Assembly: GCF_031143425.1 (NCBI RefSeq)
Contig: NC_090447.1
Location: 850,583,760 to 850,647,759 of the forward strand
DNA length: 64,000 nt
Direction: 5' to 3'
Origin: Pleurodeles waltl
Taxonomy: Eukaryota > Chordata > Amphibia > Caudata > Salamandridae
The notes below the pieces were generated by a model. That model made no database searches, was not told the DNA's origin, and saw only the letters and a list, made by a program, of their open reading frames with translations. Positions within the stretch are counted from its first letter, which is position 1, and each line of letters opens with the position of its first letter. Below, piece by piece: positions 12,063 through 24,349 of this stretch. The translations under genes were made by a program, and so were the position numbers.

Positions 12063-12596
12063 CAAGAGTCTCCAAGGGCTTGATGGCTTGCCCCCCTGTT
12101 CTCTGCAGTCTCAGGTACATCAAAGACTGCTTGCAACTCTCCCTGGGCTGCTGGACTCTGCTATCTGTAAGTCCTAAGCATGCCTGAGGTGCCCCATTCC
12201 ATTCCTGGGCCTCAGAAGGGTGTTCTGCAGTTACAAACCTTAAAAACCGATGCATCGCCCAGAGTGCAGTGGAAAAATCGGCGCATCACATCTCTGACAG
12301 CGATGCATCGACTACCTCTAAGCACTGTTTTAACATTTGATCTTTAAACATTTATATTTCAACTCTTACTGAGACTATTTGTGGTGTCTTTCACTGTGGT
12401 ACTGTAACTTAAGTGCTGCACAAATACTTTACATATTGCCTCTTAAGTTAAGCTTGACTCCTCTATGCCAAGCTACCAGAGGGTGAGCACAGGTTAATTT
12501 AAAGAGTGTAACTGACTTACCCTGACTAGCAATGTGGTCCCAGCTTGGAAAAGGTGCACAGCCCTGCCAACTAGAGACCCACTTTCTAACACCTGC

Positions 12597-13229
12597 TTAA
12601 TAATATACAGCACCCTGCCATAGGGCTTTGCAAGCCATCTTTAGAGGAAACATACATATTATAAAGGGACTTGGGGACTTTGCCATTAATGGCAATGCCA
12701 AAGTCGAACTTGCAGGGTGACCATGGCTTTCAAGTCTGCAGTGGCAGGTTGGGAACCATGTTTGTACTATGTGACACACAGAATGGCACAATCACTGCTG
12801 CTGATCTGGGTGGACACTCTTCCTTACAAGCCCTTGGTACCATGGGTACCATATCCTATGTATATGTAAGTAAGTCAGTACTTGTTAATTGGGTATAGCC
12901 AATTCAACATATCTTTTGTAATAGGTCAGAACAATGGCACTGAGGTATGGTTTGCAGGTCTCAGTGCACTCTCAAATTCAAAAATGGGGGGGGGGGCGGG
13001 GGGGGCCTGCAAACAGCCTGTTTTCTTACATATGGTCACAGTCAACACAAATCTATCAACTTCCCATTAATCTATAGTCCGCAGGGTGTAATTTTACAGT
13101 GGCTTAGTTGCCACTGACCCTGTTGCATGTGGCACACTTAAAACACCAACTCCTGGCAGGTTCACCATTATTCTGATGGAAAGTTCACAGCAATACCTTG
13201 CCTGGAAAACATTTTTGAAACTCTGGTAT
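12597..13229. other. Junction region between backbone copies 1 and 2, no gene
   Basis: Unique in this window. It contains CTTGGTACCATGGGTACCAT near 12,832 and a G-run (about 19 of 20 bases G) at 12,985-13,005. It may be the remnant of another LTR element. No coding signal is supported. Confidence 0.5.
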
Positions 13230-13659
13230 CAAGAATCCATTGATGCATCACATCTAGTAAACCCACCTCTACACGAAACCTCTGTTGTCAAATGACAGAC
13301 GGGTCATTGTGTCTTGAGAAAATGCCTCTTGTTTTATTTCAGCATCATGATAGCAATATATTCCACCCGTAAAGCATGCATTTCATGCGCCGCACAACAG
13401 CGGGTCATCTTCTATCTTCATTAATTATGATCGCTATGTATGACAATCTGTGATTGGGTGATTTTTTTATTTTTATCTTTATCACTTTTCTTTGCTTGTT
13501 TAAAATATGGTATATTGATTGAATTTTCAAAAATTATACAATAAATATTTTACTTACTTACAGTATGCCCCTCACATACAGAACAGTAGAATTTGCCAGG
13601 TTGTTAGGAGACTTTTGTGTCAGTTTAAGCACAGAGGCGATCTGAGCTAATATAAAGAA

Positions 13660-13878
13660 TTACCTGTGTTTCACTGGAAGGGACTGTGTATGTATACCAA
13701 TGAACTCGAGCACAAGGGAATGGTCAACAGCTTCAAATGCCTTCTGTTGCTGGGGACACCAATCTAGTGAGTTCAAGGATTTCAGTAGCTTACACACATC
13801 TGCAATCATCTGAAAAAAGTCCAGCTCATTCAGAATTCGGGCGTGCACATGATTCTGAACTTTACCCACCATTCTCAT
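13660..13878 (-). pseudogene. Non-LTR RT fragment, second copy
   Basis: Paralogue of 420-638 with several substitutions, including a changed run where copy 1 has FFQVNADV. The QKAFEAVDHSLVLEF core is retained. It is inactive and is kept only as part of the backbone duplication. Confidence 0.45.
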
Positions 13879-14471
13879 ATTTCTTCAAACCTGCTAACGC
13901 CTCACAGGCTTAAAGTGCAGACGTGTAGTATGTTTAAATTTTCATGCTTCTACCACAAAGTCTTTCACAGAAAGGGACTGGCATTTACTAGCCCTTTTCC
14001 TTCCTACAATGTATGCGCTTGACTCCTTAGATATGTAAGAGATAATTTTGTGTCTATCCTCTAAATCTACCCCGTGTGGCCCGAGGACCATGTTTTTTTG
14101 TCATTACAGCTAGAGCACAGAATGTCCTTACGCCTTACATTCTTGGGGCAGAACATCTCATTCATTTTTGTGAGAACAAATTTTGTCTATATTTTTCCTT
14201 ACGGAGATCTCACCACTAGTGATGGCGATCTCACTATGGTAAATCATAGGGAAAAGAAAAAAGATTATTAAACTTGAAAAAAATAGTACAAATATCTGTT
14301 TTATGTTAAATATTATTGTAAATTATATTTTTATATTTCTTTGAAATAACCGAAAAGTTACAATGTGTATAATTTAAAATGAAAATGTAATTGTTTTGAA
14401 TATAATAAATGAAATTAAAATTATTTTTTCAATTTAAATTAAAGAAACAAATACAACCTAAAGTAAAAACA

Positions 14472-14775
14472 CGGACATATTTATAAGAAGGTGGCGCAGT
14501 GCAGCGCAGCAAGTTACCTTGCTGTGCTGCACTGCTTTACTGCATTCCTGGGAAAGAACAGAGATGTGTTGTATTTAAGGCATACGCCACATTCCTGATT
14601 TTTACCTTTGCACTGGCACACAATGGGTTGCCTAGCTCCAACGCAGGCACCCTTGCACCATGGTGCAAGAGTGCCTGCATTGCATTCAGGTTTGGTTTTG
14701 TGCAGGAAGGGACACTTTCCTGCACAAAAAAATTCCTCAAGGGCTTTTTCATATTCTATGTGTGCTGCAGCTAGA
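14472..14775. mobile_element. Truncated MITE copy
   Basis: Left half of the 1,218-type MITE. It ends at GTGTGCTGCAGC, where the antisense LTR begins. The truncation coincides with the LTR insertion edge. Confidence 0.55.
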
Positions 14776-14778
14776 TGG

Positions 14779-16567
14779 AGGGTGTAAGAAATTGGGTTGG
14801 TGGTTGACTGGGGTGTGAACCCTGTAAAGCAGCAATGACGATTCTTTCCAGGACAAGACACAAGCAAAACCCAAAGTAACCTGTTCTCACCCCCTGGTAG
14901 CTTGACACAGAGCAGTCAGGATTAACTTAGAGGCAATGTGTAAAATATTTGTGCAATTCTTAAAAGAGTAACACAGTGAAAACACACCTCAAAAGGAACC
15001 CACAATAGAATTATAACAATAGAATAGGTTGTAATAAATGACACAAGCCCAAAGTGACAAAAATCCAATTAGTAGAACCAGGGATATTGAATTTTAAAGT
15101 TTTAAGTAAACTTAGTGGCAAGAAGCACTATTAGGGATATCAGGTCACGCTGGACCGGGACAAAGCCGCCAGTTCAGGCCAACTGAAATGGAATGCAAGT
15201 TGGCTATAGGGACCCAGTGAGGCCCATTAAACAAAGTACATTCAATCCTGGTTGTGGAGTGTTGCATGGATCTGCATCGAAGATGCATCATGCAGCTGAA
15301 GCGATGCATAGGTTCCGAGATGCGGTGAGACTGCAGTGCCATGTCCTCTTCCATCAGCATCAAGGAACCTGTCGATGAGGATTGAAATGCGAAAGCCAGT
15401 GTCGGGGATGTGTGGCGCAGTCGAGGTGCTACGTCAGTTCTGATGAGCGATGAAGCTGTAATGCAAAGCTTTGTCATCATCATTGAGGATGTAGTTGAAG
15501 TGGGATGCGACAAACTGATATAGAAAAGCATTGCACAGTGGCAGTTCTGAAGGTGATATGTCGAACCCAAGAAATGGGATGTGGTAGTGATGTGGGTCTT
15601 TTGTGATGGGTCCAATCAATGCAGCAGGGGCAATGCCTTGGTTGTGCTTGAGGATGCATTGCTCAGCAGAGAGGATGCATTGGTTCCGCAGGCAAGCACC
15701 TTAGGGTCCAGGACTAGGGTGGCATCACTTGTCAGGGTAGACTCATAGATGGCAGAGTCCAGGTGCAGAAGCATAGTTGTTGGAAGCCTTTTATGTCCCT
15801 GATACTTCCGTTCAGGAGGCCAGCCAACTAGCTCTTGGAGTCACTCTGGGTTCTGGGTTCAGGAGATACAGGACCAGTCCTTCTCACCCAGGCAAGGGGG
15901 CAGCAGGTCAGTGCAGCAAGCAGAAGTCCAACGGAGTGCAGTCCAGCAGAGTGGCAGTCCTTCAGCAGCACAGCAGCCCTTCTTCTTGGCAGATCATGCA
16001 AAGGTCCACAAGCTCACTGAAATGGTGGTGTCTGAGGTCCAGCTCTTATACCCAGTGGTGCCTTTGTAGTGGGGGAGACTTTAAAGACATGCCTGTAAAG
16101 TGCACAGATGTCCTGCCCTCCCTGGCTCCAGACTAACTACAGGGGAGTATTTAACCCTTTGTATGGGGACAGGACACAGCCTAATAAGGTGTAAGTGACG
16201 CTATGTCCAGTTCCTCCCTCCCATCCTGCCCAAGACGGCCCATCAAGTCACGCCTGAGCTCCCATTGTATGTAGGAGGAACACACTAAGCTCAACTGCCA
16301 GCTACACCCATGACCAGAGATAGGCTGCATGCACCAAATAGGTAAGGCAAGAAAATGCCAACATGTTAAAAGTGGCATTTTCTGACTTGTAATTTAAAAT
16401 TCGATTTCACCATAAGTTAGGGTAACATTATAATTCCAGAAACACAAAACTTGGAGAAATTATCTGTTCTCTTTTGGAAATTACACTTATAAAATGTAAT
16501 ACAGCCACTCCAATGTTATGTTTAAATACATTGCACCCTGCCCTCTGGACTGCCAAGGGCCTTCCCT
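14779..16567 (-). mobile_element. Antisense long LTR, left part (host of the provirus)
   Basis: Begins TGTAAGAAATTGGG. On the minus strand it carries a TATA-like GGGTATAAGAGC (near 16,045) followed by a CTCCCTGGCTCCAG-like block, the same features as the sense LTR at 9,643. The remainder continues at about 27,256-27,570, beyond the provirus. A paralogue lies at 60,187-61,966 plus 62,956-63,270. No coding region is seen. Confidence 0.6.
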
Positions 16568-17530
16568 AGTCTAATGAGACTACTGCATGTGAGTGGCAAA
16601 ATCACCTGCGGTGTGGGAGAGTGAGTCTAACCCACTTCAGGTGACACCTGTCGGCCTAATCCGGGTTTTGCTCTGGCTAACTAGCAGTGCCTCATCCCTA
16701 CCCAAGAGCAGGGATGATTGGGTAGCCGAGCGCATGACACAATTGACTCCTCAGGGAAATCGTTGTCACTCAGATCGCACCCATTTCTCTCAATTACATT
16801 AGTTTGACATGTACAAGGACAAACAGAGGCAGTGTATGTTTCAATAATGTTTTAATGAAACGACTGCATCTTAGATAATAAAGCATGTACTGCAATAACC
16901 AGGACGATAAAGCATGAAAGGATTAAAATTGTGACAAGGACAGTAACGCATAAAAATCACGCTACCATATTGTCACTAGAGTCAATAGACTAATTCCCAC
17001 CTAGGCTATATGAAAGCACAGCATGTTAAGCTCTAGTTCTGCCCTTAAGGTTCCCCTGGGAAGATATCATCCCTCATACCTGAGCAAGAGGCCTAAAGTC
17101 TGCATAAGTAGCTGTAGTGAAGTGTTCAGCAATCAGCATACAGTAGTGGTCTTCTGGCTGGAATCCCCCTCTAACGTGTATGGGACAGGAAAGTGTTTTT
17201 ATCATAAAACAGCTGATATTCTAAGAAAATGTCCTTACGTAAGGATGTGTATGTTTCTATGAATACCAGAGACAAAGCGTTACCACGTTTACCGGCAACC
17301 TATCTTACTGCAGCCTTGAGAGAAGCACAGAGTGAACGAAATGTCTTGTTTAAGAACGCAGTGCTAGCCTAGGCAAAGAACAGCTAGATAGAGAGGAATA
17401 AAACAAGACTGCAAATATGGTTATTGTTGAAATAAGTGAAGCTGAATAAAATATATCTAGGGTAAAGCGCACAGCGGCAGGCCTAGTGTGCTAAAATTAT
17501 GTGCATGGAGCGATAACTAAAAAGGTCTTG
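16568..17530 (-). repeat. ERV 3' LTR
   Basis: Aligns with 26,284-27,255 and 61,967-62,955. Shared blocks include ATCACCTGCGGTGTGGGAG, GGTGACACCTGTCGGCCTAA and TTAAGCTCTAGTTCTGCCC. The outer edge lacks the TGTCGxxTAGGCTCTCATT start present in the other two. The inner boundary is approximate, because similarity stops after ATAACTAAAA. Confidence 0.8.
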
Positions 17531-17828
17531 CCGGTTTAAAGGAGGTTCAAAGCCTAATTATACATAAAATCTACTAAAATTCAACCTACGATGTATGTAA
17601 AAATGTCAATAATGACAAGTCAAAAAGACACTTGAGCATGTATGAAAGGACAATTTAAAAATCTTAACTTGTGGTGTAAAAAAGGCCGAATTTCAAGAGT
17701 CAGAGTCATTTTGGAAGTTGCCAACAGAATCTGGGATAATTGAAGACAGGAAATCTTCCACTTCGACAGGTGGTAAAGTAAAAAAACTAATCGCCAAGAA
17801 GAACCAAGGAGCATTCTTGTTCCAAATC
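17531..17828 (-). other. Region between post-env ORF and 3' LTR
   Basis: About 300 bp. I see no polypurine tract on the expected strand and no ORF of note. The polypurine tract may be mutated, or the LTR edge may be misplaced by a few tens of bases. Confidence 0.4.
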
Positions 17829-18197
17829 CTAAGCATCAGCCAAGGCAGCATCATTCCGTGGTGTGCCCAATAATGAGCTCAGTGCTGCCTCCTCCATGAA
17901 GGGCAACTCATAGGAAGCTTCCCATAGCAAACGCACCCTCAGCTCGCATGTCCGGTAATGAACCCTCAGGGAGAACATCAACAGATCAGCGCCCAATGAA
18001 AGCAAGCGCTGCGTAGAAAGGCGAACTTTCTGTGCATGTTCGAGCGAACACCAGAGCCACCTAAACAACGGCTGCACACAATGCAAATCTGGTCTGAATG
18101 ACAGAGACCAGTCACACTCCAATTGCTCCAGGAGTGTTGCTCCGAAGTACTGCATCATGCGTTCACCACACAGCTGCGCTGGTGGGAGCGCTCTCAT
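17829..18197 (-). CDS. Post-env ORF of the ERV, 122 codons
   Basis: Uninterrupted ORF starting at an ATG 24 nt after the end of the env frame. The same frame is open further upstream, overlapping the env membrane-anchor region, but has no ATG there. The product is leucine- and arginine-rich in the middle (LLEQLECDW, RLLSLGADLLMF) and ends with an acidic, alanine-rich tail (MEEAALSSLL...DAALADA). Foamy viruses carry their transactivator and accessory genes exactly here, between env and the 3' LTR. I cannot show homology to them, so that role is inferred from position only. It is unusual that this ORF is open while gag, pol and env are all broken, although an ORF of this length could survive by chance. 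Spliced use of the upstream open frame is an alternative. Confidence 0.4.
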   Translation of the reverse strand: MRALPPAQLCGERMMQYFGATLLEQLECDWSLSFRPDLHCVQPLFRWLWCSLEHAQKVRLSTQRLLSLGADLLMFSLRVHYRTCELRVRLLWEASYELPFMEEAALSSLLGTPRNDAALADA

Positions 18198-18220
18198 TCC
18201 TCCTTGTTGCGTTGGGACAG

Positions 18221-21076
18221 CTACTGCACAGAAAAAAGTAGCAATAGCAAAATGCCACCTATTATTACCAAAGTTATTGGAAATCCCCTGAAAATACTGG
18301 AGAATATTGAGTGGATGGCTGATGGTATTCAACCGAATATAGAGGAGAAGGTGTGAACTAAACCAGAACCAACAGCCTTAAAAAGAAATGCGATTCCAGT
18401 AGTACTGGTCGCATTAAATATTCGTCCCACGAGTTCACCAAAATGTCTTGGAAAGTTGGTACTTAGAAGTGTCTGTATTTCTGCTGTAGACCTTGCCACC
18501 TGAAGTGAGTAGGTCTCGCGTGCAGATGTGAGCGCCACATGTTTTTGGACCAATTAAACCTTGAGTCTGCTCAACTTGTCAAAGTTCACATTTGAAGTAG
18601 CAATATAGGGCCAAATGTCAGCTACCTCTCTTTGTCTTATGCGAGGAAAAAGTACAGTTCCGCACCATGTAACAATCTTAGAGACCGAAACAACATAAAC
18701 TATTCGGGCACGCATCCACCAACAGTTTTCACTATTGAGGACAACATAGCTGCCATTTGAAAGCACCTGAAACGCAGGTCTAATTAAGGGGACTGGAACT
18801 CCCTTCAGATAACACAGCATGTTCACTGCCGAAGCGTTACATGCCCCGCGCAAGGACAGCTGTGTACAAACCATTGAATGGCTGACAAAAGTCTTGCATT
18901 CACTACCTCAAACAAAGACCTCTTTTATGCCACTGAGACATTTATACGAGAAGGGCAGCTGCCACACCTCATGGATGTAACTATCTCCCAGCCTTTCATA
19001 TCTGCCTACTGGAATGTGTTTTGAGTAAGACGTGAATTGGAGTGTTGAAATAGGCAGATTAATGACCCTGTGTATTAACCACTCAGCAGATGGTATTTCT
19101 GCCACAGTAAAAGGCAACTTTTCAAACTTTTCGATGTTTAACATGACATAAGTCGCTTCTTTCTTAGACATTAGTTGTTGTTGTGTTAAATTAAATGTAG
19201 AAAATATGTCCCTTGCACTAACGTATTGCCAGGGAACCCGACCTGCCTTCATTGTTTGAAGTGTCCAACCCAACTGTATGATGAACCTTAGTTGACTCTG
19301 TCCATGGTGTAGAGAAGACATATCACTTTGTACTACGTCTATTGCAGAAGAAATGATGTTGTTTAAGTTGTATATACGGTTGGACAGGGTATTAATCCCA
19401 CTATCTACAACAACTAATGCCTTCTGTAAGTTTTCCTGATCTATTTGCCTTAACCGGGCAGCAGCTTCTTGTTAGGAAAGCTTCCAAATTTCATTATAGA
19501 CTGCATTTAAGAAGCGCTTTCTACAATGTTTTCTGGGGCGTAATGGGAAGTCCTGTAAATCAGTGTTATTAAAAAGGAGACTGAGGTGTTCTCTAACAGC
19601 ATCTAGTGAGGAACTCTTCAACCATTCCTGGCATAGTTTCCCTACACTGTGTGTTGTTACTATACCCGCATGTTCGAATGACACATAGCGAGGGTCTGAC
19701 CTACTAGTTCTAAAACCCCTGTGGAGCTTATAAAACATTTATGACACCCATTGGTATCTATTGGCCACTATAACCACCCGTCAGGACGTGACAGTGGAGC
19801 ATTAAACATGACATTCTGGACCCATTCATCGAGCTGATCTTCAGTTGCACTTATATGCTTTTGCCATTTGTAAAGTCCTGTAGGGGCAGGAATACTGGGC
19901 ACTTCAATTCCTTAATCCTTGCTAAGCCTAAACAACTAGTTTGTTGTACAGTTTCATTTAAAAATATCATTTGAACAGGTATCAGGCATGCTCTGAATAA
20001 AGCTTCCTTCCCCCTTATTTGCCAATTTGTAGTTCCCCACACACTTTCTAAATCAATCGACTTCAGCCAATATTCATAGCCTTCTATAGCCAACCGGGAA
20101 ACAAAGGAATCCGAAAAAATTTATTTTGTATCTGTTAATAAAATGTGTAAATTTTCCATTGATGGCAATTTAAAATAATATGACTCCGCATTTTTAGCAT
20201 TGTGCCCAGAAAAATATGCAAACATTTCAGAATACGTTTTAGAACTCCCTTTTGGTGGAGTTGGACAATGTTCCTGTTGTGTATAATTACAAATAGTCTT
20301 TGGGGTACTTGCTCTGTGAATGAAATGGTGCCCATAATAATTATAGAAAAACATATCACTTTAATTCTCTTTAGATTGATAAACATCTTCACTTTCAATT
20401 GAAGTATAATACTGCAATTCAGTCATCATGGAAACAACTGTTTTCACATCCCAGTCATCAGAAACAACTCCAGGTATTATTACATTGTTCATTGAAAATT
20501 TAAACAGATATGGTATTTGAATGACCTCCTTGGGGCCGTATATATCAAATGTTACCTTATCCCAAACAGTCCCATCAGAAATTGGTATAGCGGAAATGTT
20601 CACAAAAGACAAGTCTCTACAGACCTTCTGAGAAGAAAAATGGGGTTTTAGGACCTCATCCACCAGTTCAACTGTTGATCTTTCAGGAAGAAAATGACCA
20701 TGTATTAATAAAATGAATGTTATGACAAAGCCAATCCAAAGGAGAAAAGCTTCAACAGTTGAACAGTTGAAGAAAGCCACATATAGATCCATGGGAAAAT
20801 AAAGTAATTTGTTTTAAGCCATGTCTTTGGCAGTTCAGATGTAGAAAAGGGAAATGAGTCTGAAAGGGTGTCATTGACGTTGGCAAAGTATCCAGAAGCC
20901 GTTCGTGCAAATGTTGGAGCTGTATTTGTAAGAGGAGAACTTGTAGGGGTCTCCTGTAGTAGTTCATAGTAAATGACGCCATCCGTCTGTGTTGAAGTTG
21001 TGTCAAATCGATCAGTACTTTCAGTATTGTTTGTTGTAACAAATGTTAGTGGAAGATCATTTTCCACCCTACCCAA
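18221..21076 (-). pseudogene. env: Env of the foamy-like ERV, broken
   Basis: The N-terminal leader segment (21,076 to about 20,790) precedes a hydrophobic helix (LLWIGFVITFILLIHG, near 20,720), as in spumaviral Env leaders. Surface-subunit pieces follow in the same frame to 19,851, with stops near 20,361 and 20,121. The frame then changes between 19,851 and 19,738, and the transmembrane subunit continues in pieces to 18,329. An in-frame TGA at 18,329-18,331 interrupts it just before a strongly hydrophobic anchor stretch (near 18,235-18,275) that would end at TAG 18,221. At least one frameshift and several stops make it non-functional. A basic CRKR cluster near 19,515 could mark the subunit boundary, but this is uncertain. 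Confidence 0.7.
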
Positions 21077-21151
21077 GCTCGGAGAGGTGCCAGCTTTGCT
21101 GCTTCAAATTGTAGGAGTACTTCTTGACCAGTAGTGAGAGGGATTCAGGAA

Positions 21152-22281
21152 CTACTGGCTGTTCCTCTTGGTCTGCTGTGTAGGATCGGCCACATGGTGT
21201 AGCTTGACATTCTTGATAGATACAAAGCGGTTTTCCTTAGCACCAGCCAACGGTGGTAGAATAACAGTTCTGGTAGCGTGTATCCCCAAAACTGGGACCG
21301 GTGAACGATAAGAAGGACCAAACTCCTTTTTCACAGCAACCTTTTTACGTACTAGATCCCCAACATTAGGAATCCAGCCGGTGGGTGTTATTGGTACATC
21401 CTTAATTCCTGTGGAGGCAGCATTGGCAGAAGTGCTGTCATCACGGAACTGTTGTAATTCCTGTAAGACAGTGACATGTTCATTTATGTCAAAAGGTGTT
21501 TCTGCCACCTCCACTCCAGGACCATCAAGATCTGGAACATACATTTGAGTTCCGAACAGGCACTCATATGAATTATGACCCCCATGGACCTTCTAGGCAG
21601 ATTGTTAAGTGCTCTCTGGACTCCATACAGGTAACTAAGCCAACTATGACCCATACTCTGGCTGTTAAGGACAGCTTTAAATCATAGTTTTGTCGCTCCA
21701 CTACACTATTTCCCTTGGGATGAAATGAAGACGAGTGATGGAGATGGACCCCTAACGAAGCCATGGCGACCCTGAATGCTCTTGAGGCAAAAGCAGAGTC
21801 CAAGGTCCTAGTGGAAAGCCGCAACTGCATACGTACTGATAAAGACTCGCAAATCTTTAATAACAGTCTGAGCGTCAGCCGAGCATTTTGGCCACACCCA
21901 TAGAAATCTGGAGCAAGAGTCAACAGCGAATAAAATTTATTTGTATGCACTATCTGGTGTTAGGGCACCACAATGGTTCAAGTACACACATTGGAAAGGT
22001 TTGTTGGAAACTAGGATGGATGTCTGCGGTCTGCGTTTTGCGGTGGAACCCTTAATTTGTTGGCAGATGTCACAAAAAAGGACATACTGCTTAGCCTGTT
22101 TGTATAGACCTGGCCACCAATAACGTGCTCGCAACAATGATATTGTAGCCGCCACACCAGCATGGGCAGATGCTACCCCCTCATGCGCTGCTTTAATCAA
22201 CTCTGATCTTATGTCTTTGTTGGGAATTGCTCGAACCCCCACACCTGGTACCTTTACTTCGGCGTCTAGGCAGCCTCCCAT
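21152..22281 (-). pseudogene. pol: Integrase region of ERV pol
   Basis: Three pieces in three frames. The N-terminal zinc-binding domain lies at 22,281-21,937 (His residues in AAHEGVASAHAG, then FCDICQQIKG supplying the Cys pair). The catalytic core lies at 21,950-21,573, with HHSSSFHPKGNSVVERQN, in which the active-site Glu is retained. The C-terminal SH3-like domain lies at 21,544-21,152 (WIPNVGDLVRKK... and NRFVSIKNVKL). The first catalytic Asp, expected next to the CGALTPDS block, reads Asn (YLNHCGAL). Two frameshifts and one lost catalytic residue make it inactive. Confidence 0.8.
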
Positions 22282-22639
22282 TCAGTAGGAATACTTAGCA
22301 GGAAATGGTTTTGGATGGGGCGTGCCTTCAGCCGCGGCTTTCACGGCAGCCCATATGTCATTGTCCGGTTTCGTTCCTGAACGGGTTACTGCAGCAACAG
22401 CAGTGGTAGCTACTGCTGATTTTTCGGCTTCATCAGCCAGTGTATTTCCAGCAACGTGTATTCCAAAGTGCTGGTGTCCAAGTGCATGTACAACATGGAC
22501 ATTTGGTAGCCTTTCCTGCAGATCTGCTACTTTTCCCCACAGAAGCCTGTGTTTGATTGTGTTGCCTTTAGACTCTCTGAACCCATTCTGGCTCCAGTAA
22601 TGCAGGTATTCATTGAAGGACTAGACACAGTAGTACGAA

Positions 22640-23332
22640 TCACAAATAATCAGATAGCTGTGCAGGATGCGTATGTTCCAGTGCCATCACCAGAGCCTCT
22701 AGCTCTCCTAATTGTGCTGTGCAATCCCCTAGGGTTGGTGTGAATGTACGTTGGGGACAAAATTTATTATCCCCCATATAGCCACTTACGACTGCGCAAG
22801 CAGCAGAGTATTGATGTTTTGTGCCAATTGCAGGTTGCGCTGAGCCATTGTTATACATGACTGTTTGATATTGATCAATAGGCAGTGTATTTGCTAGAAC
22901 CTGGTATTCTAGTTCATATTGCAAAAATTCTTGAGTTTGTAATTTTGGGTCGAAAATGTAATCTACATCAGTGGCTGTCAAAGACGTGGCCCATTGAATC
23001 CAACGTGGATGTAATGCTTTGGCGTTAGGAAAGCTGGCTTTGTTAACAACCTCAAGGGCTGGGATTGGAAAGACAACAATAATGCATTTGCCTAGGGCTA
23101 GTGGTCTTTCTTTAAAGATGGCCATCTGAACAGCAATGAGAATTTTATCAGTGGCAGCAAAGTGTTGTTCTGCTGCTGAACACATATGTGATTTTAATGA
23201 AATCAGGACTGTCTCACCCTCATTGAAAGTTACATAGGTGAAACCAATGGCACTAGCTATTACTCTGATGACCAGAGGTTTTTTGTTGACCATTGTGTGT
23301 AAGTGTCGTGCTGCAAGCATGTTTGTTTGCAA
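22640..23332 (-). pseudogene. pol: RT connection and RNase H region of ERV pol
   Basis: A 230-codon open piece. The first part resembles the RT connection domain. The RNase H signature is near 22,855: the canonical DGSA is NNGSA here, so the first catalytic Asp has become Asn. The second acidic motif (LGELEALVMALEH) is retained. It ends at a stop at 22,640, and the sequence between this and the integrase (22,282-22,639) is too damaged to read. Confidence 0.75.
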
Positions 23333-23596
23333 AGCTCTGAGAATGCATGTGAGGTTGACTGTCCAAAATTTACTAGAAAAGTCAGGAGGTATAAAGTCAT
23401 ATAAAGGTTTTATGCGTGATGCATAATCTGGAATTTAAGTTCTGCAAACATTTAGAAAACCCTATAGGTATTGCAGTTTTTTATTTATATTTGGAGGTTG
23501 TAACTGTGGACATTTTCCCAAGAATTGTGGTGCTAGGCTCTTTCCATCACTTGATAGCTCATATCCCAGAAACAGGAAGCTAAGGAAGGCTATTTT

Positions 23597-24118
23597 TTAT
23601 TTTATTTTTAAATTAAATTTGTAGCCGAACTCAGCAAATCCCACAACATTGCGGCCTACCCGTCTTAAATGTTGCAGTAATTCATCATCCGCAAGATAAA
23701 TATCAGCTACATAGGACCATGCTTTATGGTCAATGTCGTGCAATATTGAAGTCACATGAGCAGCAAACAATCCTGGACTGTTCTTATACCCCTGGGGTAA
23801 ACAACATAATTTTTTCTGGGAGCCTAGTGTGCTGAAGCTTGTTAAGTCTCTACTATCAGGCGCTATAATTTGGTAGAAGAAACCATTGGAAATGTCCAGT
23901 GTTGTTATGTATTTTTTACGCATTATGTTGTTCATGAGTGCTGTGCTATGTGAGTTTTGTATAGCGTATGTGCGTGTATGACTGTTTAAATGTCTGTAGT
24001 CTAAGACTATTCTGTACGAATGGTCAAGTTTAGCTACTGGGAATAATGGATTAATCATGGGTGAGACACAGGGTTCAATTACGCCCTGGTACTCCAGTTG
24101 GGTGAGGATTTCACTCAC
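23597..24118 (-). pseudogene. pol: Reverse transcriptase region of ERV pol
   Basis: A 173-codon piece covering RT fingers and palm. It includes a PMINPLFPVAK-like start, YRIVLDYRHLN, motif A TTLDISNGFF (Asp retained), motif B LPQGYKNSPGLF and motif C reading YVADIYLADDE. The canonical motif C is YxDD, so the first catalytic Asp is replaced by Ala and the enzyme would be dead. It is in the same frame as the protease and RNase H pieces. The downstream thumb region is interrupted by stops before 23,332. Confidence 0.85.
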
Positions 24119-24349
24119 AGGTGCTTTTGCATCATGTTTTATTGCATATTTGGGTTGTGGTTGGGGTTAGTTTTAAATAGGGATTACATGATAGTGGGAA
24201 TCTTTATCCCATTTGACATGGATGCGATATAACGTGGGTGCCTGTGCCAATGCCCAATCGATGGCGTAGGATTCTGCGAGCTCCTCTGTAACAAGAGACG
24301 AGAAAGAAGGTTTGATAACATCTTCCCTGTATGGGCAGGTACGACAAAT

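Larger units (their letters stand above)
9643..12591 (+). mobile_element. Solo long LTR with CCTGC target duplication
   Basis: Starts TGTTAGACC and ends TTTCTAACA. It is flanked by the 5-bp direct repeat CCTGC (9,638-9,642 and 12,592-12,596), as expected for LTR-retrotransposon integration. A TATA-like AGTATAAATACTCG lies at about 10,883. No internal coding region is present, so this is a solo LTR. It contains a 173-bp internal tandem duplication and a nested MITE, leaving about 1.9 kb of true LTR. Its first ~390 bp are also present at 6,864-7,245, and a paralogous insertion lies at 51,088-53,515. Antisense relatives are at 14,779 and 60,187. Confidence 0.8.
1..12596. repeat. Backbone segment, copy 1 of ~3
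   Basis: Positions 1-1,510 match about 13,250-14,770. Positions 800-2,790 match 53,516-57,750 once the insertion at 55,118 is removed. Positions 2,796-3,757 match 27,577-28,440 and 63,275 onward. Positions 3,755-11,160 match 48,040-53,515. The order and orientation are the same in each copy, which points to tandem duplication of a block of about 12-13 kb rather than independent repeats. The left edge lies outside the window. Confidence 0.7.

Noticed and set aside
12985..13005. G-run as a possible G-quadruplex regulator
   Set aside because: It is a homopolymer slippage tract with no nearby gene or promoter to regulate.
18198..18332. Extension of the post-env ORF to 167 codons
   Set aside because: The upstream part has no ATG (the first codon would be TTG) and overlaps the env anchor region, so the ATG at 18,197 was chosen.
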